This document shows positions 47,128 to 59,164 of a stretch of 64,000 nucleotides of DNA, in pieces. Each line of letters begins with the position of its first letter. Position 1 is the first letter of the stretch. The stretch spans positions 805,933-869,932 of the forward strand of contig JAJEKV010000052.1 of assembly GCA_021234155.1 (NCBI GenBank), written 5' to 3'. This stretch comes from Isoetes taiwanensis. Taxonomy: Eukaryota; Streptophyta; Lycopodiopsida; Isoetales; Isoetaceae. Under the pieces are notes generated by a model. The model did not search any database and was not told the origin of the DNA. It was given only the letters and a program-made list of their open reading frames with translations. The position numbers and the translations under genes are program-made.

Positions 47128-47136
47128 ATATATAAG
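47128..47136 (+). promoter_or_regulatory. TATA box of the chromovirus 2 LTR
   Basis: atatataag in a GC-neutral context, downstream of the heat-shock element and followed at about 30 bases by a C/T-rich stretch suited to transcription start. Predicted plus-strand promoter. Confidence 0.6.
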
Positions 47137-47334
47137 AAGGCACTTCCTTCTTGTCGAACCATTCTGGTTCAATGCTAGTCTTGAGACTTCTAGACATCTG
47201 TCTCGTGTTCCTGCTTGCCTTCGACCATTGTACTCCTGATTCTTGTTCATATATTAGATTCTTTACCGATCTTGGCGTATTCCTCCATATTTCTTGTGCA
47301 TTTTCCACGTATTTTCCTTGTTTTCACATAGGTT

Positions 47335-47481
47335 CATTACAAAAAATTGACGTCCATGCGACATCAAAGTATGGCACTTTTAGCGTCAACCTCATGACAT
47401 TTAGTAGGCCTTTGAGACCACACATAGTGTCACTTTGTTTGACGCTATATCTGATGGAAAACACCCTATTATGTTGTAGTG
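47335..47481. mobile_element. CACTA-like MITE, 147 bp
   Basis: The right end reads cactacaacataatag on the minus strand and the left end cattacaaaaaattg on the plus strand. These are CACTA-type termini with one mismatch in the first five bases. An internal inverted repeat, tagcgtcaa (47381-47389) and ttgacgcta (47439-47447), is typical of subterminal CACTA structure. No coding capacity. A 3-bp target duplication is not evident (gtt left, aaa right). It abuts or interrupts the chromovirus 2 LTR end. Confidence 0.65.
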
Positions 47482-47484
47482 AAA

Positions 47485-50400
47485 GCCTCAATTTTCGTCC
47501 ATCCCTTCTCAAGATAGGTCATTCGCAATCACCGACAACCTGGAAGTTTTATAATCCCGCAAAATCCAAAAGTAATTATGGATATTCTTGTACTCTCATA
47601 GTACTGTATACCCCTTGCACCTCTACGGTTCTACTTGATTTTCTCTGCAAAACAATTGTATCTCCACGTTACAGATCAACTTTTGTGAGCCTATTGAGTT
47701 GCAATCACAATTATCACTCTTCAAAAGTTTACATCATCATGCACTCTTGTTCAAGCCTATTGCACTGCAGTATAATTGCTAATCTACCAAGAGGCATTTA
47801 CATCACAACGCGTAAAATTCCAATCCTTTTTCGCATAAAGGAAATTCACTTACAAACCATGAAGCAATTTGACATTTCGCATCCAAATTCTACATCCATT
47901 TATCTAGCAGAGTTATTCAGCATCCTTGGTGCTAAGTAATCTACAAATAAAATCGATTATCAATATAGGTAACCTCCATGACCAAACTACCTCTTGGATC
48001 TCTGCAAGCTTAAGGAAAAATAGTTTTGGTAGGTCGTCATTCAGGCTAAGAAGTTGTATGACAATTGGCATAGGCTCAAATATTCGAAATAAACTGTCAA
48101 GAGTTAGTATACAAATGTGGTAAGTAGATGGATAAAATAAGTTATAACAAAGCAAAGCTCAATTCAGTCTTTTCAGGGGCTTGGGTTGTGTCACCCATTT
48201 AAGTGAAATTCAAACTCTATTTAGTAATGTCCCAACCTTAATTCTGATGGTTTTTTAGCATTGGAAGAATTTGGAGTTACAAACTTAGATTTTAACTCTT
48301 CGACACAAAAATAACCGCTTGCATCACACCAAGACGGTAAACTGTCCTTAGACAAAGTTTCATGAAACTTAACAACTTATTCAAGAAGAAATAACGTAAA
48401 CAACTAAGACATTCTTCTTTGCGCTTGTACCTTTGGTACATCCAGCAACCCTCCAAGCGATCCCATAACTCAGCTAAGTCCACCTCCACTTTTCTTAAAG
48501 GGTAACCATGGGTCACTTTCTACAATCAAGAAACACACAAGTTAGACGTAAGTCTAAGTGAGTACATATGCCTGGATCCAAATAAGAGACATTACACTTC
48601 GTGAAATGTAAAATAAAATTTGCAATATCTGTTATTACATCATAAATCTACAATGTGGGATGATCAATCATCGCTTCTCATGCAGTGCCCATACAAAGTG
48701 CGGGAGCCTTCCGCTTAGTCCTTTGAGGCTCCACTAAAAGGCGAAAATCAATGACGCAATTCACACTTTCATCCTGGGGCGTCTTCCAAGAGTGCTTCAG
48801 ATGATGTCAATTATTACATAAGATCAATATTTTTACATGCAATGACATCCTTCTGTGCTTTATAAGCATGCAAAACATCTAGCATCATTTAACCATGAAG
48901 CAACCCAATATTCAACCTTTCATAAATATGAAGCAACAAGAACATGCAATCCTTAAAGAAACATGCATAACTATGAGAGAGAATAACCCAATGGTCTAGC
49001 TTGAAGCCAACTTATATATAAAGTATGGGTAACTTGTAACTTGGGTCAAAGGAAAGTAAACACTATGTTGGCACATATGAGGAAAACTAGAAATTGAACT
49101 CGAGTCTTAACTATGCAGGACCAAGGCCCCAATTAATAAGCTAACATACCACTTACTATTTGAAAGGAAAGCTAAATATTATTTCCTGCCTTGTCTGCGA
49201 CCAACGCACAACAACATGATGAATTTGTTACTGTAGCACGACCACAACCCGGCAACAGGAAGGCCAGACGATTTCATAGAGGTTCGAAGGTCTAATTCAG
49301 AGATATCGCAGTTCCAGACTTCAGTCATGAAACCACTGAGCAGCAGAATCAATGAGGGGCGAAGAAGCTGGGAAACTCTAGGTACAAAAGAACATATGGT
49401 TTACTTATCCATTATACTTCTATTTTGGCTGTTGATTATGCTTCTTCCATCTTTTCTTGCCTTCTATGCCTTAATTGTGCCCTTAAAACAATTTTGGAGT
49501 TCTTGACTGGGGCTCAATATGTTTTCAATTGCAGTTCTTATATGGTAAAACGGGGAAACGGTGAATGCAAGCATGGAGTGGAAGCACAAGAGAGGAAAAA
49601 GTTATTCAAAGACTAGTTAGGGTGCCCAGCGTTGCTGGGCTAGTGTTGAGAGCATGTAAATGATTAAGCCGCAATATAGGGTATGTTATATTTGGAGGTG
49701 CAACAATCGTTGATTTGAAGAAATAATACAGTGCTGCGACGAACATTTCTCTTCACTAACTCACTAATTTTATTAGTTCAAAAGAGTCAACGGGTGCTAA
49801 GCAATACTGAGTGTATAAATGCGTTGGAGTTGCTCATGAATATTGGCATGACAAGGTTGTCAAGTTCTTTCTAGAGGGGTATTAAAACCGTGAAATAAAT
49901 AACAATGAACCGTAGGGTCCATGGGAAATTCATATAGAAAGGCATAGAAACCACTTTAAGTGACCGGCATGGGGTTTTTCGATCCATTCCATACTTGCTT
50001 AGTGCAAATTCCATGGTCAACATGCCTTCTAAGAAACTGTATACGTGGGTGTTTTGGATTACCTCTACACGTTCATGGAATATCCCCTTTATATGTAACT
50101 GTAACACTCACACCCCTTCCCTCCAACCGGTTATGGTCTAGGCTTTGATTACAAAAGCAATCCCAAAATGAAAAAGAAGATATCCATTGATTACTGCCAT
50201 GCCCATAAAAAATTACCATGTATATATCTCTGAAGTTAAATTCTCACCAAATATATTTGCTACAATGGCTCATGCAAAAATACCACATGATATAAGGTTT
50301 CCTTTAGTTTCCTGCCAACATAAAGTATGCTTTCATACTACATATTTTACTTGCCATCAAGTATGCTTTCATACTACATATCTTACGTGTCATCAGAATC

Positions 50401-52140
50401 TGTACTCATTATTTCTAACAATTGCACCTACACAAAGTATTACATTCGTACAAAAATGTTGCTCCTTTGTAGTCCCAAATGCAAGAGTTCCTCATATGAA
50501 GCAATGCATGAGAATCTTGTATTCTATGAGTGAATGTACATACATTTAATATATTACATAGAGATTGTAATAATGATTGATGACACCAAGTGCTTGGGAT
50601 GTGGAAGGAGAGAAGAAAAACCTATATCAATGCGAAGGCGATAGCGAAGGAGGAGGGACATGAATTTGCCTAATATTTAATAGCCTATCAGATTTTCAGA
50701 AATGGTTTGCACATCCCGGAGATTATCCAAGTAAATATATTAGAATTAGACAGCTTTCTCATAATAAAGGAGACCCATAAACCTCCAAATGGTTAACTAA
50801 AAACACGCTAATGACATGTATGCTTCAGGTTTGAGTTTGAGCATACTCAAGCTCCATTGGCGTACAATGCCATTGTCCGCAATAGGCGGTTGCAAGAATG
50901 AGAAATCTTTGAAGTGAAAACATAAGAGGAAAAATTCAAGCTCAAGGTTACCTTTAACTATTTTAGCATGTTTCGTCAAATTCCGGCTTATCACCGCCAT
51001 AATGCATTTCGGAAAAATTGCTTGGGTAGATAACCCGATTACCAACTTCTAATTCAACGTTGGCTACATTTTATCTTATGCATCTACAACCTGCAATATT
51101 ATGCATAAGTTCAACATTGCAAAGGCTGGTCCTCCGGATGCATTCAACGTAACAATGAACAATGATCTTTGTAAGAACCTATGACCATTTGCATTAGCCA
51201 TTATAAAGAAGAAGGCGCACAAATATAAAGAGGTCTATGTCACCTCAGTCAACCTACGGCTCAAACTTCATTTATCCTAGAACGCATAAAACTGGACTTA
51301 ACATGACTTATCTCAATGTATTATGGCAGAAATCAGTAATGGCATGACCAGATTGATTCCGCACACTGCTAACATAACCTAATATTTTACTTTATCATGT
51401 CATAAAATTTGATGCAATTCAGTCAAAATTGCCACATCTTCAAAATGGCTCACCACAGCCGAGACCCGAGAGTGAAATGGCTTAAATCACACTTCAAAGT
51501 CATGTTTTCGAGCATATACTGACATATACTTGGAATATGCCACAAACCCACATGGATGAGGGTAAATATAATATAGCTGGCATAGGATCTGTAAGACCAC
51601 AAGGAAAGCTATACCTCAAAGCTAATCAACTCTCAGTCTCCAGGATGGATCGATGGATGGAGCTAAAAAAGGTAGCGGTTAAAAGGCAGCCAAGCCAGTT
51701 GAAACTTTTGGCATAAGATGAAGTTTAAACTTTTTGTGGCATGCGATGTAGTTCTTGTTTTCCTGGCAGTGGAAATGGCATTAACTATATCTAAAATTTG
51801 CCTTTGAAGTACTTGAAGCAATAATCAAATGCTTCAAGTACTTGGTAGTAGATTGTTCATCTATGTCAATCATATTATTGTCCATAAATATTTGGCATCC
51901 TAGGAATTGGTGCCCTAGTGGTGCATCGCTCATCTCTCAATAACCAAAATCTTTTCCTAGCTGTTGTCATCATTGTTGTTTATGGATAAGGTATGTCTGG
52001 TTGCTTTTGTGTATCTATGGAAGCCCGCGGTACTCTCTGTGCTGGGTGTTGCTAATATTTCACAATTGCTAATTGAGCCCATGATATTGTAATAAAAATT
52101 ATACTTATTTTTCTATGATGTCGAAATGTCACACAAATCC
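47485..52140. other. Unassigned AT-rich DNA with small repeats
   Basis: No gene recognised. It holds a 7-bp hairpin gcccagc-gtt-gctgggc at about 49624-49640, a two-copy tandem repeat at 50325-50398 (agtatgctttcatactacat, period ~37), and a weak relative of the 40.9-kb inverted-repeat arm near 51505-51565. Confidence 0.45.
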
Positions 52141-52149
52141 TCTATACAT

Positions 52150-52422
52150 CATCACATGTACATATATCGACGGACAAGCAGAGGCCCAATGAGTAAAGAA
52201 ACATGCCTAAGCATAAGAGCGCACATCAAAAAATACCCCTCAAAGATCAATCGCCTCTTACAAGGGGCAAGTGAAGAATACCAGTACGACTTAGCAATGT
52301 GACCTTGAGCTTCTTGGACATTTTTTGCCAAGAAACTTGTCGAATGCCGCATGCCAATACGGACCTTGGAAAAGGCTTTATGGCCTTTTTTCACCAAAAA
52401 AAAAAAAAAAAAAAAAAAAAAA
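52150..52422 (+). repeat. Candidate retroposon ending in A27
   Basis: A pure run of 27 A (52396-52422) follows about 250 bases of moderate GC that differ from the AT-rich flanks. A terminal poly(A) is expected of a retroposed transcript. The minus strand is open for 81 codons here, which is not the expected sense strand. No pol III boxes or known SINE core were recognised, so a plain A tract is also possible. Confidence 0.35.
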
Positions 52423-53095
52423 GATCATTCCTGAATCTTAGGGTGATGACTTTAGAAAAAGTTTGAAACTTCGAATTTAATGGTTTGTTAGGATGCATAG
52501 ACACAAGAAAATAAAAAATCACCCAAATGTTATAGAAAGATTTCCCATTAATTTAAAAACAAAAAAATGGCCAAACTGTTATAGTAAGTTTTTCTATTAA
52601 TTTCAAATTCGCCAGCCTATGAAGTCGAGGACAGGAAATATTTGCCTTTGAATCGATAGAAGGTTCGCTTTTGACTTGATAACTAGTGAATAGTTGTTCT
52701 TTTTCTAAAGTTTTATAATAACCTACTTTATTTTTGTGCAGTAATATGAAGTTGAGTATAAAATAGGTATTACATTCCAGGCATTCCTACGTTATAGAAA
52801 TCACCTTCCATGCATTCATTATAGATGTAAAGGTAGAATTTTTCTTCTATCATTGGAAGCTGCACATTCCTATTGTGTTCTTACAGGAATTTCACATGGC
52901 ACACAAAATGCAACTTCATTTTGCAAAATTTATCTAAATGGGGCTTAAATCTAGTGGTTGAACTTGTGAAGCAGAGATTGAATCTTGAAGATAAACTTTG
53001 CTACAACATGCCACAGCTTGTTTATCACGGCTAATAAGTGTCATCGCCTGTTTATCACGATGTTTATTATCATGCTACCACGCATCCGCCCCATC
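52423..53095. other. Unassigned AT-rich DNA
   Basis: No gene seen. Just before the next duplication a short phrase (tgtttatcacg) is repeated near 53021 and 53050. Confidence 0.45.
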
Positions 53096-55645
53096 TAGCC
53101 CCAGTAAGCCTTGCTCCATATGCTCCACTAGATCGGCAGACTTGAACCAGCTCATCTAATTCTGGACAACTATTTCACCACAAGTTCCGCCAAGAAATCA
53201 CAACATAGAATTTTATGAGATAGCCATCTTTAAATTAAACATGCCTGCACTCATATAAATCCTTGCAGCTGGTATGACTTTCATTCATGAGCTTTCCCAA
53301 TTTCTGCAGCACTTCATCGTCACTGCAGCATAGGAACCATTGTACAACTTTTTGAGTATAACATGAAAACAGAAAATGCACTTGCTCTCTGAACCTTCAC
53401 AGGTACGAAATTGACAAGTTAGACAAATTCTATTCTGAACCTTCACAGGTACGAAATTGACAAGTTAGACAAATACCTTTCACGGAATCACGTAATATAG
53501 ATTAATTGACAGAATTGAGGAGTTGGATGCATGCAGAGACTATTTGACCTGATATAACTTGTAATGTTTAGCCACAGATAGCACTGCCAAGAAACTTGGC
53601 ACTTTCCCTAATACTATATCAAGTTTTTCCTTGGACATTCTTCAATTTCTTCAAGCGTAAATGGCTCCTTGTGTAAGAATTCTGTAAAAGCCCATATAGA
53701 TTCTTGAGCCACAACTCTATAGAATGTTGTTGCATCAAAAGCAACTACGGTTTATGTGGCTGCCTCTACAACAATTATTGGATCCATAGACCCATGGGAA
53801 GTGAATATGAAACACACATTCCTTCAACATCGGACGAGGGTTGACCTTGTCCTAAGCGCTTCAGCCCGACATTCCCGGCTTTACACCAAGAATCATCGCA
53901 AAGAGGCATCTCCAAATTATTAATCTCAATTTCGACAAAGACTACAATGCATAAGATATTGCCATTGGAAGCAACATTGAAAGTAAATCAAAACTCACCG
54001 CATCAATCTACATTCAACAACTTTGTTTTTGTAATTTGTTGCAAGATGGGATGACTTTATTTGACTCTGTCAAATTGTTTGCTATCACAAATGTACCACG
54101 TTTTGGAAGACAAACATTCGACCCGATGGGGTTAAAATCAATCAACAATGCTACTTACGGTCTTGCCATAATAGAAATTGCCGGCACATTCATATAGTTG
54201 CCCATGGTTAAGCGGCCTAATCGATGATATTAAAAGCCATGGTACTTAAAACCTAATTTGTGGTACCTGATCCATTCCACCCAGATTGCGTCCCAACATG
54301 CCTCTCACACTTACAAGCAAACTCGATATTTCTTTACGCGGATAAGATAGTACGCAATCAGATGTGTTCTTACAAAACTGAATTGGTGCAACAGTCACAT
54401 GAACCATCCCCGGAGTTTACAACCACCATATTAACTCTATTGAACTGGACCTTCACTACCCAATAGTGACAGTGAAAAGAAAGCAATCCTACAGAGATAC
54501 ATCAAATGACCCTTGAAAAATCCTACCCAAGTACCTTAGGGGAGAGCTAAAATAGCAACAATTGATGCACACACCAATGCAGAAGAACTGGAAAGCCCTC
54601 CCCATGTGAAATTGACATTCATAAAAGGAACGAAAGCAGCACCTTAGAAAAATTTAAACCAAGCGCCACCATAATAGCAACAAATACTGCTTGAGAATGG
54701 AGGATCAACAATTTAAATAAATAAATTTAACATGGATAGTTCAACAATTGAAGAACTTAGACACGTTGGAAATATGTGAAGAAAGTAGACCAGTGATGTT
54801 AAAAAAGGGATTCTAATAGAGAAAAAGCATGTTCAGAAAGGGATGTTCATTATTGCTAGATTTCTGCCTCTTAAAGTTTTTCTATAAAGTGGTATTTTTA
54901 TGTTTTCCTATAAAGTGGTATTTTTGGTCAGGAGCAGATCCAGTTAACCTTTTGTTAACAAGAGTTTTCTCAATTTTGCATGATGGTTTGCTATTGTTCC
55001 GGGGAATTACCCGGACCAAACCCCGCCACCCTTTAAAAAAAAATTGCAATTTAACATAAAAACTTACAGGCTAGGATTTATCCTCACCTTTTGATCTAAC
55101 GGTTGAGATCTGCTACACCAAATCCACTTTTTGCCACCTTCCTTGCACATTCCTGACAAAGATTAAGGGCTAGGATTTCTCCTCCCCTTTTGATCCAACA
55201 GTCTGAGGATGTAGTGCATGCCCCACATGCATGCCTATGCATTGCCCCCATGGAGATCAATGGCTACAGCTTCGCCATCTCGCAGCTTTCACAATGAATG
55301 GCTTAGATGCATTTAAATATATAACAATCTAAATAAGACATGTCTTATTTTTATAGTGAAAAGCGCTTTTAATAGGTGGTCAAAACCTCATTAGTTAAAA
55401 TATTATGTGACTTTTAGAAATAACCGTGGAAAAAGGGCATAAAGACCTGAAATCTACCAGATCATTAACCAAATGCAGACCTATTTCTGACCTAGATCGG
55501 ACTCGGAGTCAGGGAAAATTTTAAGGGATCTATAATTTTGTATAAGTATAATGAATTGGCTATTCCTTGTAAAACATGCCATAAAAGTGTAGCCTGAACT
55601 GGCCATTTTCCTACTTCTTTCTAATGTGGTTACAACCCAATTAGC
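53096..55645 (+). repeat. 2.5-kb duplicated segment, copy 2, order A-B
   Basis: Block A (53096-54846) then block B (54846-55645), matching 38372-40088 and 37556-38375. The internal A-to-B junction here (ggatgttcattattgc at 54841) corresponds to the two outer ends of copy 1. The outer ends here correspond to the internal junction of copy 1. Block A holds an extra 46-base tandem duplication at 53389-53474 that copy 1 lacks. Block B has an internal degenerate duplication of a gctaggatttatcctcacct segment shared with copy 1, so that one predates the copying. Confidence 0.8.
53389..53474 (+). repeat. 46-base tandem duplication private to copy 2
   Basis: ctgaaccttcacaggtacga plus 20 further bases occurs at 53389 and again at 53435. 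Copy 1 has this sequence once (near 38676-38714), so the duplication arose after the two 2.5-kb copies separated, unless it is an assembly artefact. Confidence 0.8.
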
Positions 55646-55649
55646 AATT

Positions 55650-57160
55650 TTTGAACCAAATATCTAGTAATGTGTAGCCCAAATGGAGATTTTTTAGGTA
55701 GAACCTTATTCAATATGAGCTAGTTGCCCAAACATAAAGAAGTCGCGATCCTATATATCATGTATTAAAGTTATATGTTGTATGAATTTAATTTTATACC
55801 CCATCTTAAAGTAAAAAAAGCGAAAATGTTCACAATGCTACACAAAATGATTTAATAAAATTGCTCCAAATTATGTATGCATTCAACTTCGATGTATAAA
55901 GATCTTCTACAAATGAAGCCATTCATAATAATTCAATCACCACCTCTATTTGCTCTCATTTTAAATCTAATGACCATCTAACCTGATTGTTGACGCCCTT
56001 GTTTTCAGTATTTTGCTTTTGCTCCTTTGATAAAATTTGCTTGTCTTTCAACAATGCACAGATTGGTGGTAGGGAGAATCGGATGCCGGAGTCTTTGTAA
56101 AGAGCAAAGAAAATTGCCTCAACATTTGATTTTCCAAAAGAGCAGGATTATTCTTAGTTGGTAAATATATCTAGGAATAATTTTTTTTAATAATATTGGC
56201 CCCCCATACCTGGCGAATTTATGAGGGGGCCTCTTAATGAATTAGGATGTGGCGGAAAGTAAGGTATTATGGGATTTGGCTAAGTGGCTAAATAGCCATT
56301 CTATAAATATATGTAGTTCTCACCTGGGACTAAATTGGCCCCAAAATCGATACCTCTCCAATTAGCAAACATCTAATTGGCCATTCTAATGTCGTAATAG
56401 GCAATAAAGTGCCACGAAATGACGAGATGTAGTCCATAGGTGAGGCATCCTACTCAAGCCGGCCGTCGCGTTTTGCCAGAACCAGTAATTTGTGGCCAAA
56501 TGACCCGCTGGGCCACTAAAATTTTCGGTGGTCGAAGTCTGCCAAATCAGACTCAACTCGGTTGGGTCAACAATACCCAAAAAGAAAAAAAAAAGGGGGA
56601 TTTCTCCCTTGTCATTCTATTGTAGTTCGTAGGCATTGAAAATGCCGAAACAAAGTATAGTATTTCAAAGAAATGAAAGCAACTAAATTTTTCAGAACTC
56701 TGTGTTCCGACCATAGGAGACCTTACAAGAGGTAAATATTTTGTTGGGCTTCCACTATTTTTTTCATACTAGAATCATGCTTCCCGTCTCTGCGATCGAA
56801 GACTGTGAATAATATGCCTCTTCTTCTGTGCATAGCTTAACAAGTAAATGCCCATATTCTGTAGTTGGTCCTCTGCAACAGCTTAGACCTCTTCTTTTGT
56901 GCTCAGCAATGAAACATGCAAAATCTGTTATTCAAATAGAACGAGTCATATCTGAGGCTTCTGTTTCTAAACTAGAGGGCTCCTTATTTTAGTTTGCCTG
57001 CAAATCTGAGGACTTTATTTTATGCTTGTTTAGGAACTTTATTACAGTGATAATAGTGTCGATGTCAACGTATAACTTCCTCTTCTTACATCAATTCCTC
57101 CTCTCTAGCGCCCTGCCCCCTTGATTTGCCCCTTTCTGGCTTTCTCTCTCTAGGATTTAC
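55650..57160. other. Unassigned DNA
   Basis: No gene or repeat partner recognised. 57100-57160 is C/T-rich, leading into the tandem repeat upstream of the LINE. Confidence 0.45.
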
Positions 57161-57161
57161 A

Positions 57162-57366
57162 GTCTCTCTCTAGCCCCAAACCCCTAAAAGGTGCTCTGAC
57201 CTACGTTTTTGGTCCCCAAATTGGATTCTGAGCGCAATTTTGTATGCCAGAGACCCCCACGGTCTCTCTCTAGCCCCAAAACCCCCAAACCCCTAAAAGG
57301 TGCTCTGACCTACGTTTTTTGGTCCCCAAATTGGATTCTGAGCGCAATTTTGTATGCCAGAGACCC
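57162..57366 (+). repeat. Two-copy tandem repeat, ~100-108 bases, near the LINE 5' end
   Basis: gtctctctctagccccaaa through tatgccagagacccc occurs at 57162 and 57262 with few differences. Tandem repeats in the 5' untranslated region are common in LINEs, so this may be the element's promoter region. It could also be flanking DNA. Confidence 0.75.
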
Positions 57367-57418
57367 CACTGCCTTTGGAAGTCAGCGCACAGAATAATGT
57401 TGAGTTAGGCTTCAACAT

Positions 57419-59150
57419 TTGCCTGACATTGCCATAGCCCAACCAACTACCTCTTGGCCTTCCCTAGCCTGGCCACAGCCATGCCATAGCCTGCCACACC
57501 TGACAAGCCCCTGCCATAGCCTACCTAAACCTTATTTGACGTGCCATACCCCAAGTCATGGCCACAGAAGCAGCCCAGTGTCCGGACTCACCCCTAGGGG
57601 TGAGCTTCCCGCAGACCACGACTCCCACCTCGGGCAAACCCGGCAACTCGCTGACCTCCCTTGGCCGAGCCCGCTTCGGCTGGAAAACCAAGAAGGGCCA
57701 CCAAGGAAGCGGCCCCGTGCAGATGCAATGGGCAAGGGAGACATATCCTCCATGAAGAAGGAGGCCCGGGCCAAGGCCCATACAGCCAGCGCTTCGGCCG
57801 GGGAAAAGTTATTGCCAGCCCCCCTGGGGCCCCTCCGCTGGCGGAACCTTGGGCCGCCATCCAAGCTGGGGGTTGAGGCCAATAGTGCCCGCATTGGGGG
57901 CACGGAGACGGAGATGGAGTGCGCACATCCCGTGTTTGCGTGAAGATGGTTGGTGATAGCAAAACAATAGATCGGCCGAAGTTGGAGACCCAAGCACAGG
58001 ATGGATGGATGACAGCATCCGCTTGGTGCACTTTGAGAGACAGCAAGACCGGCAAGTGCTCGCAGACATGCAGGCTTGCGTGGATACCCCGGACGCCGCG
58101 AGACCCGGGGGCGAGAACCGGCAGCCATGAGACACTTGTAATCACGCCTCTACCAAGCAAGAGACGAGGTCGAGGAGGCCAATGCTATGGAAGATTCGCA
58201 TGAGCACACTCCGGGTTGGTTGAGGAGGCTACCGCTACCAAGAAGAGGTTAGGCGGCCTTTGGAAGTTAACGTAACACCGAAGCGCCCGCCGGAGAAGGA
58301 TTTTGCACGGACCGGAAATGCAGAGCTCCAATGCGTTGCCGCTGCTCAAAGAACCTCGGGCCTCCCGTGCGCAGGCGCATGAACAATGGCGGCCGCGACG
58401 CGGGAGATGGCAAGACGGGACCAAGCCTTGCAAGAGGCGAGCTCAGACGGAAGAGAACGAAGCCGCGGACATGACCATACAGCATAAGCCCAACAACCTA
58501 CAAGACGTCAATCGGGATCACCTGGTCAACCTGAACGTCGACAGCCGCAGCCCCGCCCTCCCGCACCATCATCACGCGTGCCGCCACCAGGCCAGTGGGC
58601 CACCTGCCCACCGGACGAGCTCCATGAGCACAGCGGCGGAGCCACAACTGGTAGTTCGGGACTGTTTGGAAGAGGCTGGGGAGAATCTCACCGGGAAGAT
58701 ACACACACGAGATCCTTGGGTGCATGATGTTTCCTGGTCCAGGACCTGTTTAGGTTACGCGACCAGCCCGGCATGGGGTCCAGCGTCCAGGCCACAGCCG
58801 AGTCGTGGCTGGGATCTTACTCCAGTGTAATAGGAGGCACGCAGGCGGGAGTTTGCCAGGGTCAGGGACACCCACCGTCGACCAACACCTTTCGACCAAA
58901 TGCTACCCCCTGGCGCCTCCGCCCGATCCCTGCGCAATGCCCCTACAACTTCGGTCTACTCATTTCGGCCAAATGCGCCCTGGCGCGCCGATTGCCTCCG
59001 CTTCTGCTTGTTCGAAGTCTGCCCCCGCAACTCAGTCTGCTCCCGTTGCTGGTCCATCCATGACACACACTACACAAGCATCTCCGACTGCTCAATAGGA
59101 ACTGTGCCTCCGGGTGGTGGTCTAAAACTGTCGGGATTTCCCGTGGTAGA
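57419..59150 (+). pseudogene. LINE 5' region and probable ORF1
   Basis: GC rises sharply here. Several overlapping frames are open on both strands (up to 190 codons on the minus strand), which is expected from high GC with few stops. Sense-strand pieces are rich in Pro, Arg, Ala, Gly and Thr (57419-57943, 58303-58830, 58900-59160), compatible with a basic ORF1 RNA-binding protein, but no zinc knuckle or RRM is visible. Assignment to the LINE rests on position immediately upstream of the endonuclease and on matching composition. Confidence 0.45.
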
Positions 59151-59164
59151 AGGGCGATAGCCTC

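Larger units (their letters stand above)
46825..47330 (+). repeat. 3' LTR of chromovirus 2 (right end uncertain)
   Basis: Begins TGTGACGACC directly over the pol stop. It contains a hairpin-forming start, a heat-shock element, a TATA box 72 bases further on, and downstream C/T-rich sequence, the normal layout of U3, R and U5. The right boundary is not fixed because there is no second LTR to compare and a MITE begins at 47335. A CA end near 47300 or 47328 is plausible. Confidence 0.7.

Noticed and set aside
47151-47939. 262-codon plus-strand open frame, the longest in the window
   Set aside because: It starts inside the chromovirus 2 LTR, runs through the CACTA-like MITE and into unrelated DNA, has no domain, and its composition (Ser, Leu, Ile, Cys, His) is that of random AT-rich sequence.
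49623-49641. Hairpin gcccagc-gtt-gctgggc as a terminator or small RNA
   Set aside because: Seven base pairs only, no poly-T, no promoter; expected by chance in a window of this size.
57170-57310. Telomere-like repeats (ccccaaacccctaaaagg)
   Set aside because: Only two degenerate occurrences within a 100-base tandem duplication; no run of a TTTAGGG-type unit.
57556-58160. Minus-strand open frames of 188-190 codons
   Set aside because: They lie antisense to the GC-rich LINE 5' region, overlap each other in different phases and have no recognised domain; high GC makes long stop-free frames likely by chance.
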